DNA of 64,000 bases from Thermomonas sp. HDW16 (GTDB lineage: Bacteria; Pseudomonadota; Gammaproteobacteria; Xanthomonadales; Xanthomonadaceae), in the NCBI RefSeq assembly GCF_011302915.1, contig NZ_CP049872.1, positions 186,001 to 250,000 on the forward strand, read 5' to 3'. Below are positions 55,001-62,617 of this stretch, in pieces (the first letter of the stretch is position 1; every line of letters starts with the position of its first letter). The translations under genes and the position numbers were made by a program. Under the pieces are notes generated by a model. The model saw only the letters and a program-made list of their open reading frames with translations, searched no databases and was not told the DNA's origin.

Positions 55001-55338
55001 GCCGGCTTCGCCATCAAGACCGGATCATTCAATGCCGCGTACAGCCGCCAGTGCAGGCTGTCGGCATCGAGATCATCGTTCGATGGACCGAGGTTCGCGT
55101 CCAGCGCGCGCGACACGAATTCGCCGGGGGTGAGGAATTCCAGGTTGGCGGCGATGCCGTGCCGCCGTGCCAGGGTGGCCTGCAACCAGCGGCGCATCGC
55201 CACCTGCGGGATCAGCACGATGTCCGGTTCCAGCGGCGATTGCCCGGGCACCGGCTTGCGCAGTTCGTCCGCCAGCAATTCCGCCAGCACGTCGAGTGCA
55301 TTGGAGTGGTAGAGGCGGAAGTCGGGCGCGGCAGTCAT
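52006..55338 (-). CDS. recC: RecBCD subunit gamma, RecC
   Basis: 1110 residues from ATG 55338 (MTAAPDFRLYHSNALDVLAELLADEL), the RecC start. ATG 55350 and the frame beyond are not homologous. RecC has dead helicase and nuclease folds and scans for Chi. Visible blocks: LIPQVAMRRWLQATLARRHGIAANLEFLTPGEFV near the N terminus, VLAPDIDPYVPYLDAVFGG, VCLLGMNDGDFPRRDPAAGLNRLT. First gene of the recCBD operon; the promoter lies in the gap 55339-55553, divergent from mla. Confidence 0.95.
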   Translation of the reverse strand: MTAAPDFRLYHSNALDVLAELLADELRKPVPGQSPLEPDIVLIPQVAMRRWLQATLARRHGIAANLEFLTPGEFVSRALDANLGPSNDDLDADSLHWRLYAALNDPVLMAKPAMAQLAAYLSGDDPLKAWSLASELANVFNKYQAWRRDWLLRWEDGADRDDPQAILWRAVAGGRDHRVRRIQRYLTRFDAGGALPLGLPKRLFAFGTLNVSPDVLRVLATQSRVGTLHFYLPTPSAKYWGDLQSLGARLREGADPFGDEAKENPLLRDWGAAGKDFMALLGSYEVVHPSGEIAAYADPAEGEGDGLLQRMQADLFHRRVEPSGSKRANIDADDPSLQFHASHTRLRELQVLHDRLRALLEDPRFDPPLQPRDIAVLAPDIDPYVPYLDAVFGGNAQDAIPYAMADASPLAGEPLADVFLRLLALPVSRFGLAEMLDLLASPPLAEAANLDAADFERLQIWLHAAGARWGIDAAHRARSGAPRDDAYTWQFALDRLLLGHASGSDDEIAGVAPWSELEGGALSALDALMRLLRVLARYQRALGEAMPPAQWRERLIGLLDALLPTPPSASSTQRALDRLRTLIDDFAKQAEKAGFDAPVPADVVRAHFTAKLTEADTRAPLLTGGVSFARMVPMRLLPFRVICLLGMNDGDFPRRDPAAGLNRLTAELGSDKRRHGDRSTREDDRYLFLQLFSAAQDVFYLSWLGADPRDGSTREPSALVSELLAAAGAYHAAPEEAAKALVLRHSLQPFSPAAFGAGDARRFSYRRDWHPAAGRLSGARNALMPWMDAANALAPPIEVETELSLDALRRFLMAPAEQFLRQRLGLRLPEVEAAAEDIEPLQAAGAGLERIALQRAVFDGVLAGHDADALQPTLRTRGLLPSGPLGERALKQVMQEVAPYAQAYADWRGDAEVTSLPLEVDIAGMRLHGRIGDVLPHGIARLRFGKPNGPSSIRNGLDWLLATAAGIDLPFVEFHESADDGIGPHVRPPLSRESAIDALHALIALRRDGLQQPLPFAPYSAWELFSAVDAERGLRNAANRWRGGERQWAEGDSEALRLALRGRDPFADAAAMEAFAELAFVIYGALTQGEALPPPILNADALPEDAEDAA

Positions 55339-55553
55339 CGGCCAGCACATTGTGCAGGAGGCGGTCGCGCCGGCTGCGACGCGCTGCCAGCGCACTCGAT
55401 TCTGCGTGTATCGGCCACGCAGCGTTCCGCGATTGGCCGTCAGACGGGGCATCTATCGTGTACTATCTAGTTCAATATTAAAATTTGGTTCAGCCTTGCC
55501 CGGTAACGCTAGTGCGTTCCGTTGTCCTTCTGCATCGCGCACCCCTCGAACGC
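55339..55553. other. Divergent recC/mlaF intergenic region
   Basis: About 215 bp without a gene. An AT-rich stretch at 55452-55487 (several TATnnT-like boxes: TACTAT 55461, TATTAA 55476) is the most likely promoter zone for mlaF. A plain recC promoter was not identified. No operator-like dyad is evident. Confidence 0.5.
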
Positions 55554-56351
55554 ATGTCTTCTACCCCCGCCTCCACCGTGCAACTGCAGGCGGCCCGCCT
55601 GGATCGTGGCGGGCGCACGATCCTGTCTGCGCTGGATTTGACGGTACCCGCCGGCAGCATCACCGCCGTGCTGGGGCCTTCCGGTAGCGGCAAGTCCACT
55701 CTGCTGGCCGCGTTGACCGGCGAGCTGGTGCCGGCAGCGGGCAGCATCGAACTGTTCGGCGCGCCGATCCCGCACGGCAGCCGCGCGTTGCTGGAGATGC
55801 GCAAGAGCATGGGCGTGCTGCTGCAGGGCAATGGCCTGCTGACCGACCTCAGCGTGGCCGAGAACGTGGCGCTGCCGCTGCGCGCGCACACCAAGCTGCC
55901 GGAGCCGGTGCTGCAGGCGCTGGTGCGGATGAAGCTGCACGCGGTGGGCCTGCTGGCCGCCGCCGATGCCTGGCCGCGCGAACTCTCCGGTGGCATGGCC
56001 CGGCGCGTGGCGCTGGCCCGCGCGCTGGCGCTGGACCCGCCGCTGATGCTGTACGACGAACCGCTGACCGGCCTGGACCCCATCGCCTCCGGGGTGATCA
56101 TGAGCCTGATCCAGCGGCTCAACCGCACCCTGGGCCTGACCAGCATCATCGTCAGCCACCATGTGCGCGAGACCCTGCCGATCTGCGACCAAGCGCTGGT
56201 GATCGCCGATGGCCGGCTGGTCTTCGCCGGCACGCCCGCCGAGCTTGAAGCCACGACCGATCCGCTGGTGCGGCAGTTCCTTGACGGCCAGCCGGATGGA
56301 CCGATCCCGTTCGATGCGCCGCAGCGTGCCTACGGGCAGGAGACCGCCTGA
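55554..56351 (+). CDS. mlaF: Mla phospholipid-transport ATPase MlaF
   Basis: 265 residues from ATG 55554 (MSSTPAST); a TTG at 55485 would add a leader without homology. ABC ATPase of the MlaFEDB inner-membrane complex. Walker A GPSGSGKST (41-49), Q-loop LLQGNGLL, signature LSGGMARRVALARA, Walker B LMLYDEPLTGLDP, H-loop VSHHV. It powers retrograde (or bidirectional) phospholipid movement that keeps outer-membrane asymmetry. The stop overlaps the mlaE start by one base. Confidence 0.94.
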   Translation: MSSTPASTVQLQAARLDRGGRTILSALDLTVPAGSITAVLGPSGSGKSTLLAALTGELVPAAGSIELFGAPIPHGSRALLEMRKSMGVLLQGNGLLTDLSVAENVALPLRAHTKLPEPVLQALVRMKLHAVGLLAAADAWPRELSGGMARRVALARALALDPPLMLYDEPLTGLDPIASGVIMSLIQRLNRTLGLTSIIVSHHVRETLPICDQALVIADGRLVFAGTPAELEATTDPLVRQFLDGQPDGPIPFDAPQRAYGQETA

Positions 56352-57100
56352 TGGCCTTCGCCGAAACCTTCCGTTCGATCGGCCGTGGCGGCCTATTCGG
56401 GCTGACCATGCTGCGCGGCTCCACGCCGACCCGCGACTTCCTGGCCGAACTCGTTCGCGAAATTTACAAGATCGGCGCACGTTCGCTGCCGATCATTGCT
56501 GTTGGCGGCGCTTTCGTCGGACTTGTGCTGACCCTGCAGGGCTACCGCACGTTGACCACGTATGGCGCAGTGGACGCGCTGTCCACCTTGCTGGGCCTGT
56601 CGCTGTACCGCGAACTGGCACCGGTGCTGACCGCATTGCTGTTCATCGGCCGCGCCGGCAGCTCGATCGCGGCGGAGTTGGGCCTGATGCGCGCCACCGA
56701 CCAGATCAAGGCGCTGGAGCTGATGGCCATCGACCCCATCGCCAAGGCAGTGGCGCCGCGCTTCTGGGCGGCGGTGCTGACCGTGCCGCTGCTGACCGGG
56801 GTGTTCTGCTCGCTGGCGATCGCCGCCGGCTGGTTCGAGGCGGTGCAGGTACTCGGCATCGACAACGGTTCGTTCTGGTCCGGGCTGCGCAACAGCGTGG
56901 ATTTCTGGGACGACTTTGGCGTATCGCTGCTGAAGTCCGGCGTGTTCGGTGGTACCGCGGCGCTGGTGGCGGCTTACGTGGGCTTCCACGCCGAGCCGAC
57001 CATCGAAGGTACCTCGGTGGCGACCACCCGCGCGGTGGTGAACGCCTCGCTATTGGTGCTGATGTTCAATTTCATCCTTTCCGCCCTGCTGTTCCTGTGA
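56351..57100 (+). CDS. mlaE: Mla transport permease MlaE
   Basis: 249 residues. Permease of the Mla complex with about five membrane helices. Conserved segments: LRGSTPTRDFLAELVREIYKIGARSLPIIAVGGAFVGLVLTLQGYRTL, then ELAPVLTALLFIGRAGSSIAAELGLMRATDQIKALELMAIDPI, the MlaE signature. The TGATG overlap with mlaF couples their translation. Confidence 0.95.
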   Translation: MAFAETFRSIGRGGLFGLTMLRGSTPTRDFLAELVREIYKIGARSLPIIAVGGAFVGLVLTLQGYRTLTTYGAVDALSTLLGLSLYRELAPVLTALLFIGRAGSSIAAELGLMRATDQIKALELMAIDPIAKAVAPRFWAAVLTVPLLTGVFCSLAIAAGWFEAVQVLGIDNGSFWSGLRNSVDFWDDFGVSLLKSGVFGGTAALVAAYVGFHAEPTIEGTSVATTRAVVNASLLVLMFNFILSALLFL

Positions 57101-57110
57101 GTAACTGACC

Positions 57111-57647
57111 ATGGCCATTCGTGGACCACGACTCGAATTCGCCGTTGGCGCCTTCCTGGTGCTGACCCTGGCGTCCCTGCTGGTGCTGGCGCTGGCCTCC
57201 ACCAACCGCCAGTTCGGCCTGGGCGGCGGGCAATACCCGCTCATCGCCAAGTTCACCCAGGTCGGCCAGCTGCGCGCGCAGGCGCCGGTGCGGATCGGCG
57301 GGGTGGCGGTGGGCCAGGTGAGCAAGATCGAACTGGATCCCAAGACCTTCCAGTCGGTGGTCACCCTGTCCATCGACAGCCGCTACAAAGACCTGTCCGC
57401 CGACACCTCGGCCGGCATCTTCACCAGCGGCCTGCTGGGCGAGAGCTACATCGGCCTGTCGCCGGGCGGCGATCCGGAAGCGCTCAAGCCTGGCGATGAA
57501 ATCGCCTACACCCAACCTGCGGTCGACCTGATGCAGCTGGTCGGCAAATACATGTTCAGCGGTGGTGGCTCCGCCGACGCCAAGGCCACCGCCCCGGCCG
57601 CCGGCGAAGAGCCCGCACCACCCGCTTCCCCAGGAGAAACCCCATGA
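57111..57647 (+). CDS. mlaD: Mla substrate-binding protein MlaD (MCE domain)
   Basis: 178 residues. N-terminal membrane helix (FAVGAFLVLTLASLLVLALA) and one MCE domain (about 40-125) with AKFTQVGQLRAQAPVRIGGVAVGQVSKIELDPKTFQSVVTLSI and ADTSAGIFTSGLLGESYIGLSPGG. A Pro/Ala tail follows. Forms the hexameric periplasmic ring that holds lipid in the complex. It overlaps mlaC by 4 bp. Confidence 0.95.
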   Translation: MAIRGPRLEFAVGAFLVLTLASLLVLALASTNRQFGLGGGQYPLIAKFTQVGQLRAQAPVRIGGVAVGQVSKIELDPKTFQSVVTLSIDSRYKDLSADTSAGIFTSGLLGESYIGLSPGGDPEALKPGDEIAYTQPAVDLMQLVGKYMFSGGGSADAKATAPAAGEEPAPPASPGETP

Positions 57648-58300
57648 CATCCCGCGTAACTACCGCCGTGCTGGCGGCCCTGTTCGCCACCGCCACGCCG
57701 ATGCTTGCCCATGCGCAGGCGGCCGCAACGACAACCGCCGCGCAGGCGTCGGCCAGCAACGCAGTGAACCAGAGCGCCACCCGCGTGCTGTCCGCGCTGG
57801 AAGCCCGTCGCGCCGAGTTCAAGGCCAACCCGGCCGCACTCAACGCCTTCATCAAGGCGGAATTCACCCGCAGCTTCGATTCCAACTACGCCGCCCGCCT
57901 GGTGCTGGGCACCTATGGTCGCGGTGCCTCCGACGCCGACGTGGCCGACTTCGCCGCGGCCATGACGGATAGCCTGATCGCCCGCTACGGCGCCTCGTTG
58001 CTGGACTTCAACAGCAAGCTTCAGGTGAAGGTGAAATCCGAAACGCCATTGCCGGGCGGCCGCGGCGTGCGCGTCGGCACGATGATGCTGCGCCAGGGCA
58101 ACCAGCCGATTCCGGTGGACTACCTGCTGCGCCAGGTCGGCGGTCAATGGAAGGTGTTCGACGTGATGATCGAGGGCATCTCCTACGTGCAGTCGTTCAA
58201 GAACCAGTTCGCCGCCCCGCTCAGCCAGAAGTCGATCCGCGCCGTCGCCGCCGATGTGCGTACAGGTCGCCTGAAAGCCAACGGCAATCAGCCGAAATGA
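57644..58300 (+). CDS. mlaC: Mla periplasmic lipid carrier MlaC
   Basis: 218 residues. Signal peptide (VLAALFATATPMLAHAQA) then the Tol-Tol/MlaC domain: RRAEFKANPAALNAFIKAEFTRSFDSNYAARLVLGTYGRGAS, VKSETPLPGGRGVRVGTMML, VDYLLRQVGGQWKVFDVMIEGISYVQSFKNQF. Ferries phospholipid between MlaA and MlaD across the periplasm. Overlaps mlaD and mlaB by 4 bp each. Confidence 0.94.
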   Translation: MTSRVTTAVLAALFATATPMLAHAQAAATTTAAQASASNAVNQSATRVLSALEARRAEFKANPAALNAFIKAEFTRSFDSNYAARLVLGTYGRGASDADVADFAAAMTDSLIARYGASLLDFNSKLQVKVKSETPLPGGRGVRVGTMMLRQGNQPIPVDYLLRQVGGQWKVFDVMIEGISYVQSFKNQFAAPLSQKSIRAVAADVRTGRLKANGNQPK

Positions 58301-58584
58301 CTCCCGTGCGCCTGCAGCGCTCAGGTGCCCACCTGCGCCTGAGCGGCACCCTGGATCGCGCTGCAGCCAGCGTGCTGTGGCCGCAGGCCGCCACTGCACT
58401 GGAAAGCGCCACGGTGCTGGATCTGCAGGCGGTGGACGCCGTCGACAGCGCCGGGCTGGCGCTGCTGGTGGCGCTGGCCGAACGCATGCAAGATCCGCAA
58501 GTAGATGGCAGCCCACGCGGGCTGGACGAACTGCGGGCCGCGTACCGGCTGACGCCCACGCTGTCTTTCGACGACAACCGGTAA
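58297..58584 (+). CDS. mlaB: Mla STAS-domain protein MlaB
   Basis: 95 residues. Single STAS domain: RLSGTLDRAAASVLWPQ and VLDLQAVDAVDSAGLALLVALAERM, with the Asp-Ser pair of the STAS regulatory loop. It binds MlaF in the cytoplasm and is needed for ATPase assembly and activity. ATGA overlap with mlaC at 58297-58300. Confidence 0.9.
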   Translation: MTPVRLQRSGAHLRLSGTLDRAAASVLWPQAATALESATVLDLQAVDAVDSAGLALLVALAERMQDPQVDGSPRGLDELRAAYRLTPTLSFDDNR

Positions 58585-58590
58585 TCCCCC

Positions 58591-59655
58591 ATGAGCCCGA
58601 CCCGACCCCTCCTGTCGCTGCTGCTGTGCATATTGCTTGGCGCCTGTGCCACAGCGGGCAACGGCAAGGGTACGCCGCCCGCGATACCGACCGCCATCGC
58701 GGGCGAAACGCCCGCGGCCGCCCCGGAAACGGTGGCGGCGACCGCCGAAAATGCCGGCAACACTGCCGATGCGGTCGTGAACACGACACCCGCCGAACCC
58801 GCCGCCGCCCAGGCCGAATCTCCGGCGGTACTGGCACAGGAAGCGACCGCCGCCGAAGACGATTTCGCCGCGATCTATGGCGTGTCCGGCACCGACGGCG
58901 CCGCGAATGGCGAAGTCGCGACCACGTCGACGGTTCGCGATCCGTGGGAGAAATACAACCGCCAGGTGCACGGCTTCAACCAGGCGATCGATCGCGCCCT
59001 CGCGAAGCCGGTGGCCCGCGCCTACGTGGCGGTGGTGCCGCAACCGATTCGCACCGGCATCGGCAATGTGCTCGACAACCTCGGCCAGCCAGTCACCTTC
59101 GTCAACAACCTGCTGCAAGGCGATCCACGCGGCGCGGCCAACACGCTAGGGCGCTTCCTGCTCAACAGCACGGTCGGCATCGTCGGCATTTTCGACGTGG
59201 CCAGCAGGGCCAAGATGCCCGAGCGCAACGAGGATTTCGGCCAAACCCTGGCGGTGTGGGGCTGGAAGCAGTCGCGCTACGTGGAGCTGCCCTTCCTCGG
59301 CCCGCGCACCGTACGCGACGTGCTTGGCCTAGGCGGCGATTACAAGCTGTGGCCGGTGGGTTACATCGAGCGCGACCGTTCGCGCATCGTCGTGGAAGGC
59401 CTGCAGCTGGTGGATTCGCGGGCGCAGCTGCTGCCGATCGAAAATATCGGCGAAGGCGCGGTGGACGAATACACCCTGTTCCGCGATGTCTGGCTGCAAC
59501 GCCGCAACTACCAGATCAAGCACAGCGGCCGGCGTTCCTCGCAAACCGACGATGCACCCGTGCCGCAAAGCGACCTGCCGTCATACCTGATGGAAGACAA
59601 CGACGTGACACCGGAGACTTCCGGACAGCCCGGCATGCCGCCTGCCGACGGCTGA
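58591..59655 (+). CDS. mlaA: Outer-membrane lipoprotein MlaA (VacJ)
   Basis: 354 residues. Lipobox LLGAC, then an unusually long Ala/Glu/Pro-rich linker (about 20-115, AETPAAAPETVAATAEN type) before the VacJ core: DPWEKYNRQVHGFNQAIDRALAKPVARAYVAVVPQPIRTGIGNVLDNLGQPVTFVNNLLQGDP, GRFLLNSTVGIVGIFDVASR, DFGQTLAVWGW, YVELPFLGPRTVRD. It removes mislocalised phospholipids from the outer leaflet. Encoded in the same operon here, unlike in E. coli. Confidence 0.95.
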   Translation: MSPTRPLLSLLLCILLGACATAGNGKGTPPAIPTAIAGETPAAAPETVAATAENAGNTADAVVNTTPAEPAAAQAESPAVLAQEATAAEDDFAAIYGVSGTDGAANGEVATTSTVRDPWEKYNRQVHGFNQAIDRALAKPVARAYVAVVPQPIRTGIGNVLDNLGQPVTFVNNLLQGDPRGAANTLGRFLLNSTVGIVGIFDVASRAKMPERNEDFGQTLAVWGWKQSRYVELPFLGPRTVRDVLGLGGDYKLWPVGYIERDRSRIVVEGLQLVDSRAQLLPIENIGEGAVDEYTLFRDVWLQRRNYQIKHSGRRSSQTDDAPVPQSDLPSYLMEDNDVTPETSGQPGMPPADG

Positions 59656-59661
59656 GGCGGG

Positions 59662-61215
59662 TCAGGCGTCGCCCTGCTCCAGGCCCAATGCGGGCGCGCG
59701 GGCAGGCTCCCCATCGCGCAAAGCATCGACACTGCCTTGCAGTTCTTCAGGCAACGTCTTCTTTCCCTTCGCGCCGAGGTCCACGAGGCGCTGCGCGCGC
59801 GGGATCAGCGCCTGCTTGGAATTGCTCAATTTATGGCGCGCATCGTTGAAAGCCGACGTGGCGTCTTCGAGCTGCCGGCCTACGTTGTCGAAATCGGCCA
59901 GGAAGTTGACCAGTGAGTCCAGGACGAGGCCACCCGTCTTGGCGATTTCCTGCGCTTCGCGCTGAATCTTGTCTCGTGTCCATAGCCGCTCCACGACGCG
60001 CAGCAACGCCATCAGCGTATTGGGCGAAGCAAACACGATCTTCTGTTCGAAGGCATAGGTCTGCAACGCAGCATCCGCGCCCAGCGCCGCTGACAGCGCA
60101 CCCTCGATCGGCACGAATGCAACGGTAACTTCGAGCGCGCCGTCGCCGATCAGCTTCGGATAGTGCTTATCGCTCAGTTCCTTGACGTGCTGGCGCAGGG
60201 CCACCGAATGCCGGCGCAATGCGTCCTGCTGTTCCTCGGGCGTACCGGCATTCATGGCCTCCTGCCATGCGATCAAGTTCACCTTGCTGTCGACCACGAT
60301 GCGCCGCTCGTGGGGCAGGTTGACCACGATGTCCGGAAGGAAGCGCTTGCCATCCTCCGTGGTGGCGGATTTCTGCCGCTGGTAGTGCGAGCCTTCGACC
60401 AGTCCTGAGCCTTGCAGGACGTTCTCGAGCATCAGCTCGCCCCAGTCGCCGCGAATCTTGGCATTGCCCTTGAGCGCACGCGTGAGTTCGTTAGCGCGAG
60501 ACGCCATGTCCTGGTTGAGCGTCTTCAGTTCATCGATCTTGCCGGTCAGCGCAGCCCGTTCCTTGGCCTCTTCGCCATAGAGCATATCGACACGGGTACG
60601 GAATCCGGAAAGTTGCTCCGAGAAGGGCTTGAGCAGCATCTCGATGTCGCTTTTCGACTGCAGTGCGGCCTTCTGCGTCCGCTCGTCGAACGTCTTGCCC
60701 GCCAATTCCGCGAAAACGCCAGACAAGCGCTCCTGGGCATTCGCCAGGAAATCCCTCATCCCGGCATTGGCACGCTCACTGTGGCTGAGATTCGCCGCCG
60801 CATCCGCGTGAGCCCGACGGAGCCCGTCAAGCTCCTGTCGCAAGAGCGCAAGATCGGCATTGGACTTGTCGTTACGCGATTCGGACTGCTGCAACAGGCT
60901 TGTGCGGGCTGCCAACTGCGCACGCACCTCGCCTGCAGCATGCCGTTCCTCATGCAGCATGTTCTTCAGATCGACAAGTTCGGCCTCGCCTCGTTCCAGA
61001 CCAATGACACGCTCGCCGAGTCTTGCCGCCTCGGCGGAATTCACACGTGCGTTATCGCGCTCCGCCTGCAATTGCGATGTGAGGCTATCGCGCTCGTCGC
61101 GTAATGCCTGCTCCATCCGGTTATCCGACTTGCGCAGCAGCACGGCCAGCAACAGGCCGATCGCCACCAGCACGGCGATCAGCAGGACGATCAGAAGCAA
61201 CGTGGTCGAATCCAT
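59662..61215 (-). CDS. rmuC: DNA recombination protein RmuC
   Basis: 517 residues. N-terminal membrane helix (LLLIVLLIAVLVAIGLLLAVLL), long coiled coil (about 25-200, ERDSLTSQLQAERDNARV), then the RmuC domain: KGNAKIRGDWGELMLENVLQGSGLVEGSHYQRQ, FLPDIVVNLPHERRIVVDSKVNLIAWQEAM, a PD-(D/E)XK-like nuclease fold with VDSK. Limits inversion recombination. It converges on mlaA (6 bp between stops). Confidence 0.94.
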   Translation of the reverse strand: MDSTTLLLIVLLIAVLVAIGLLLAVLLRKSDNRMEQALRDERDSLTSQLQAERDNARVNSAEAARLGERVIGLERGEAELVDLKNMLHEERHAAGEVRAQLAARTSLLQQSESRNDKSNADLALLRQELDGLRRAHADAAANLSHSERANAGMRDFLANAQERLSGVFAELAGKTFDERTQKAALQSKSDIEMLLKPFSEQLSGFRTRVDMLYGEEAKERAALTGKIDELKTLNQDMASRANELTRALKGNAKIRGDWGELMLENVLQGSGLVEGSHYQRQKSATTEDGKRFLPDIVVNLPHERRIVVDSKVNLIAWQEAMNAGTPEEQQDALRRHSVALRQHVKELSDKHYPKLIGDGALEVTVAFVPIEGALSAALGADAALQTYAFEQKIVFASPNTLMALLRVVERLWTRDKIQREAQEIAKTGGLVLDSLVNFLADFDNVGRQLEDATSAFNDARHKLSNSKQALIPRAQRLVDLGAKGKKTLPEELQGSVDALRDGEPARAPALGLEQGDA

Positions 61216-61255
61216 GCCGCCAGTGTAGCCGCCGGCGCCGCGCCGGCTGCGACAT

Positions 61256-62614
61256 TCAGTGCGACGACGTGGCGCCGATGTCGCGCAGCAATGCCTGGTA
61301 CTCGGGGTTGGCGCGCAACAGCGCGCGGCCGGCGGCGATCAATGCGTCGACATCGTCCGCGGGCAGGGTGAAATCGGTGGGGATCGCGTTCAGCCGCGCG
61401 CGCAACGTCGGATCGGCGACATCGCTCAGTGCCACCGTGATCAGGCGCGCTCGCACCGTATGCCCGGCACCGTTCAATTCCTTCGTCCAGCCCTGCATGC
61501 GCTGCTGCACCTGTTCGATGGTGGCCGTGTTGTAGCGATGCAGCTGCACATCGGTGGTGGCATCGATCATCCGTCGCAACGAGGGCGAACGCGCACTGAC
61601 CCCGATTCCGCTGCTGGCATCCGTGGACGCATCCACCGACAGGATCACCAGCTCGGGTGATGGCGCACGACCGATGCGTTGCAGGAACTTGCGCGGGCCG
61701 CCGGCCGAATCCACCGCTTCCAGCATCGCGCGCAGGCCCAGGTTGTCGGTCAGGCCGCCATCCGCCAGGTGCACGTAACGCCGCGACTGCTTGTTGGCGT
61801 AGGCCCGCCAGCCCTCGGCTTCCTGCCGCAGCTGCGGTGAGGCGGCAACGGCGGCTTCGTCGAACGTGGCGCGCGGCGTGCAGCCGGAATAATTTTCCAG
61901 CACCACCGGCTGGAACAGCACCGGCACCGCCGACGAGGCTGCCACCGCATGTGAGAGCGGATAGCTCAGCAGATCCGAGCACAGCTGGTCGAAGTATTCC
62001 TGCAGGAAGGCGAAGCGGATGCCGCCTTCCAGGTCGGTGGCGTTGATGATGACCAAGGGGCCCGGCCGCGCCTGCAAATCGGCATAGCGCGCGCCGTGGA
62101 AGATGTAGTGGTCGAACAGGCGGGCGGCTTCGTCGGAACGGGTCTGGCGGCTGAACCAGCGCAACGGGCTGAGCAGGCGATGGGCCAGGTCGCCGCCGAT
62201 GTCGCGGCGCAGGAAGGCCTGTTCGAAACCGGGGAAGGTGGCTTCGCCATGCAGGCCGTAATACGCGGCGATGAAGCTACCGCCGGAGACCGCGCTGATC
62301 GCGTCCACTTCGTCCAGCAGCCGTTTCGGCCCGGTGTTGCCCGCCAGCCGGGTGTCGCGCAACTCCAGCATCACGCCATAGGACAGGGCGGCAGCACGCG
62401 CGCCGCCGCCGGAGAACGCCAGGCTCAGGGTGATCTGCTCGTAGCCCTGCGCGTCAGGCGCGCGATCCAGGCCATAGCTCGCGCGCGCGGCATCCGCCGC
62501 CGTCTGCGGACGGTTGGCGATCTGTCCGTAGGAGGCACAACCCGAGAACAGCGGCAGCAGCGCGCCGAGCACGATGGCGGCGGTACTGCGGGACGCGCTT
62601 GCGGACTTGCCCAT
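61256..62614 (-). CDS. Patatin-like phospholipase lipoprotein
   Basis: 452 residues. Lipobox LFSGC near residue 25. The patatin-fold serine lipase core: oxyanion AFSGGGARAA, nucleophile AVSGGSFIAAYYGL and catalytic Asp in DGGLTDNLG. This layout suggests a membrane-anchored lipid acyl hydrolase facing the periplasm. Linked by 3 bp to the methyltransferase stop upstream (62618), so co-transcribed, but no functional link is known. Confidence 0.9.
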   Translation of the reverse strand: MGKSASASRSTAAIVLGALLPLFSGCASYGQIANRPQTAADAARASYGLDRAPDAQGYEQITLSLAFSGGGARAAALSYGVMLELRDTRLAGNTGPKRLLDEVDAISAVSGGSFIAAYYGLHGEATFPGFEQAFLRRDIGGDLAHRLLSPLRWFSRQTRSDEAARLFDHYIFHGARYADLQARPGPLVIINATDLEGGIRFAFLQEYFDQLCSDLLSYPLSHAVAASSAVPVLFQPVVLENYSGCTPRATFDEAAVAASPQLRQEAEGWRAYANKQSRRYVHLADGGLTDNLGLRAMLEAVDSAGGPRKFLQRIGRAPSPELVILSVDASTDASSGIGVSARSPSLRRMIDATTDVQLHRYNTATIEQVQQRMQGWTKELNGAGHTVRARLITVALSDVADPTLRARLNAIPTDFTLPADDVDALIAAGRALLRANPEYQALLRDIGATSSH

Positions 62615-62617
62615 GGG

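Noticed and set aside
52528..55470. A 980-residue open frame on the plus strand opposite recC
   Set aside because: High-GC antisense shadow: arginine/glutamine/alanine-rich, no domains, no ribosome site, and fully covered by a well-conserved gene.
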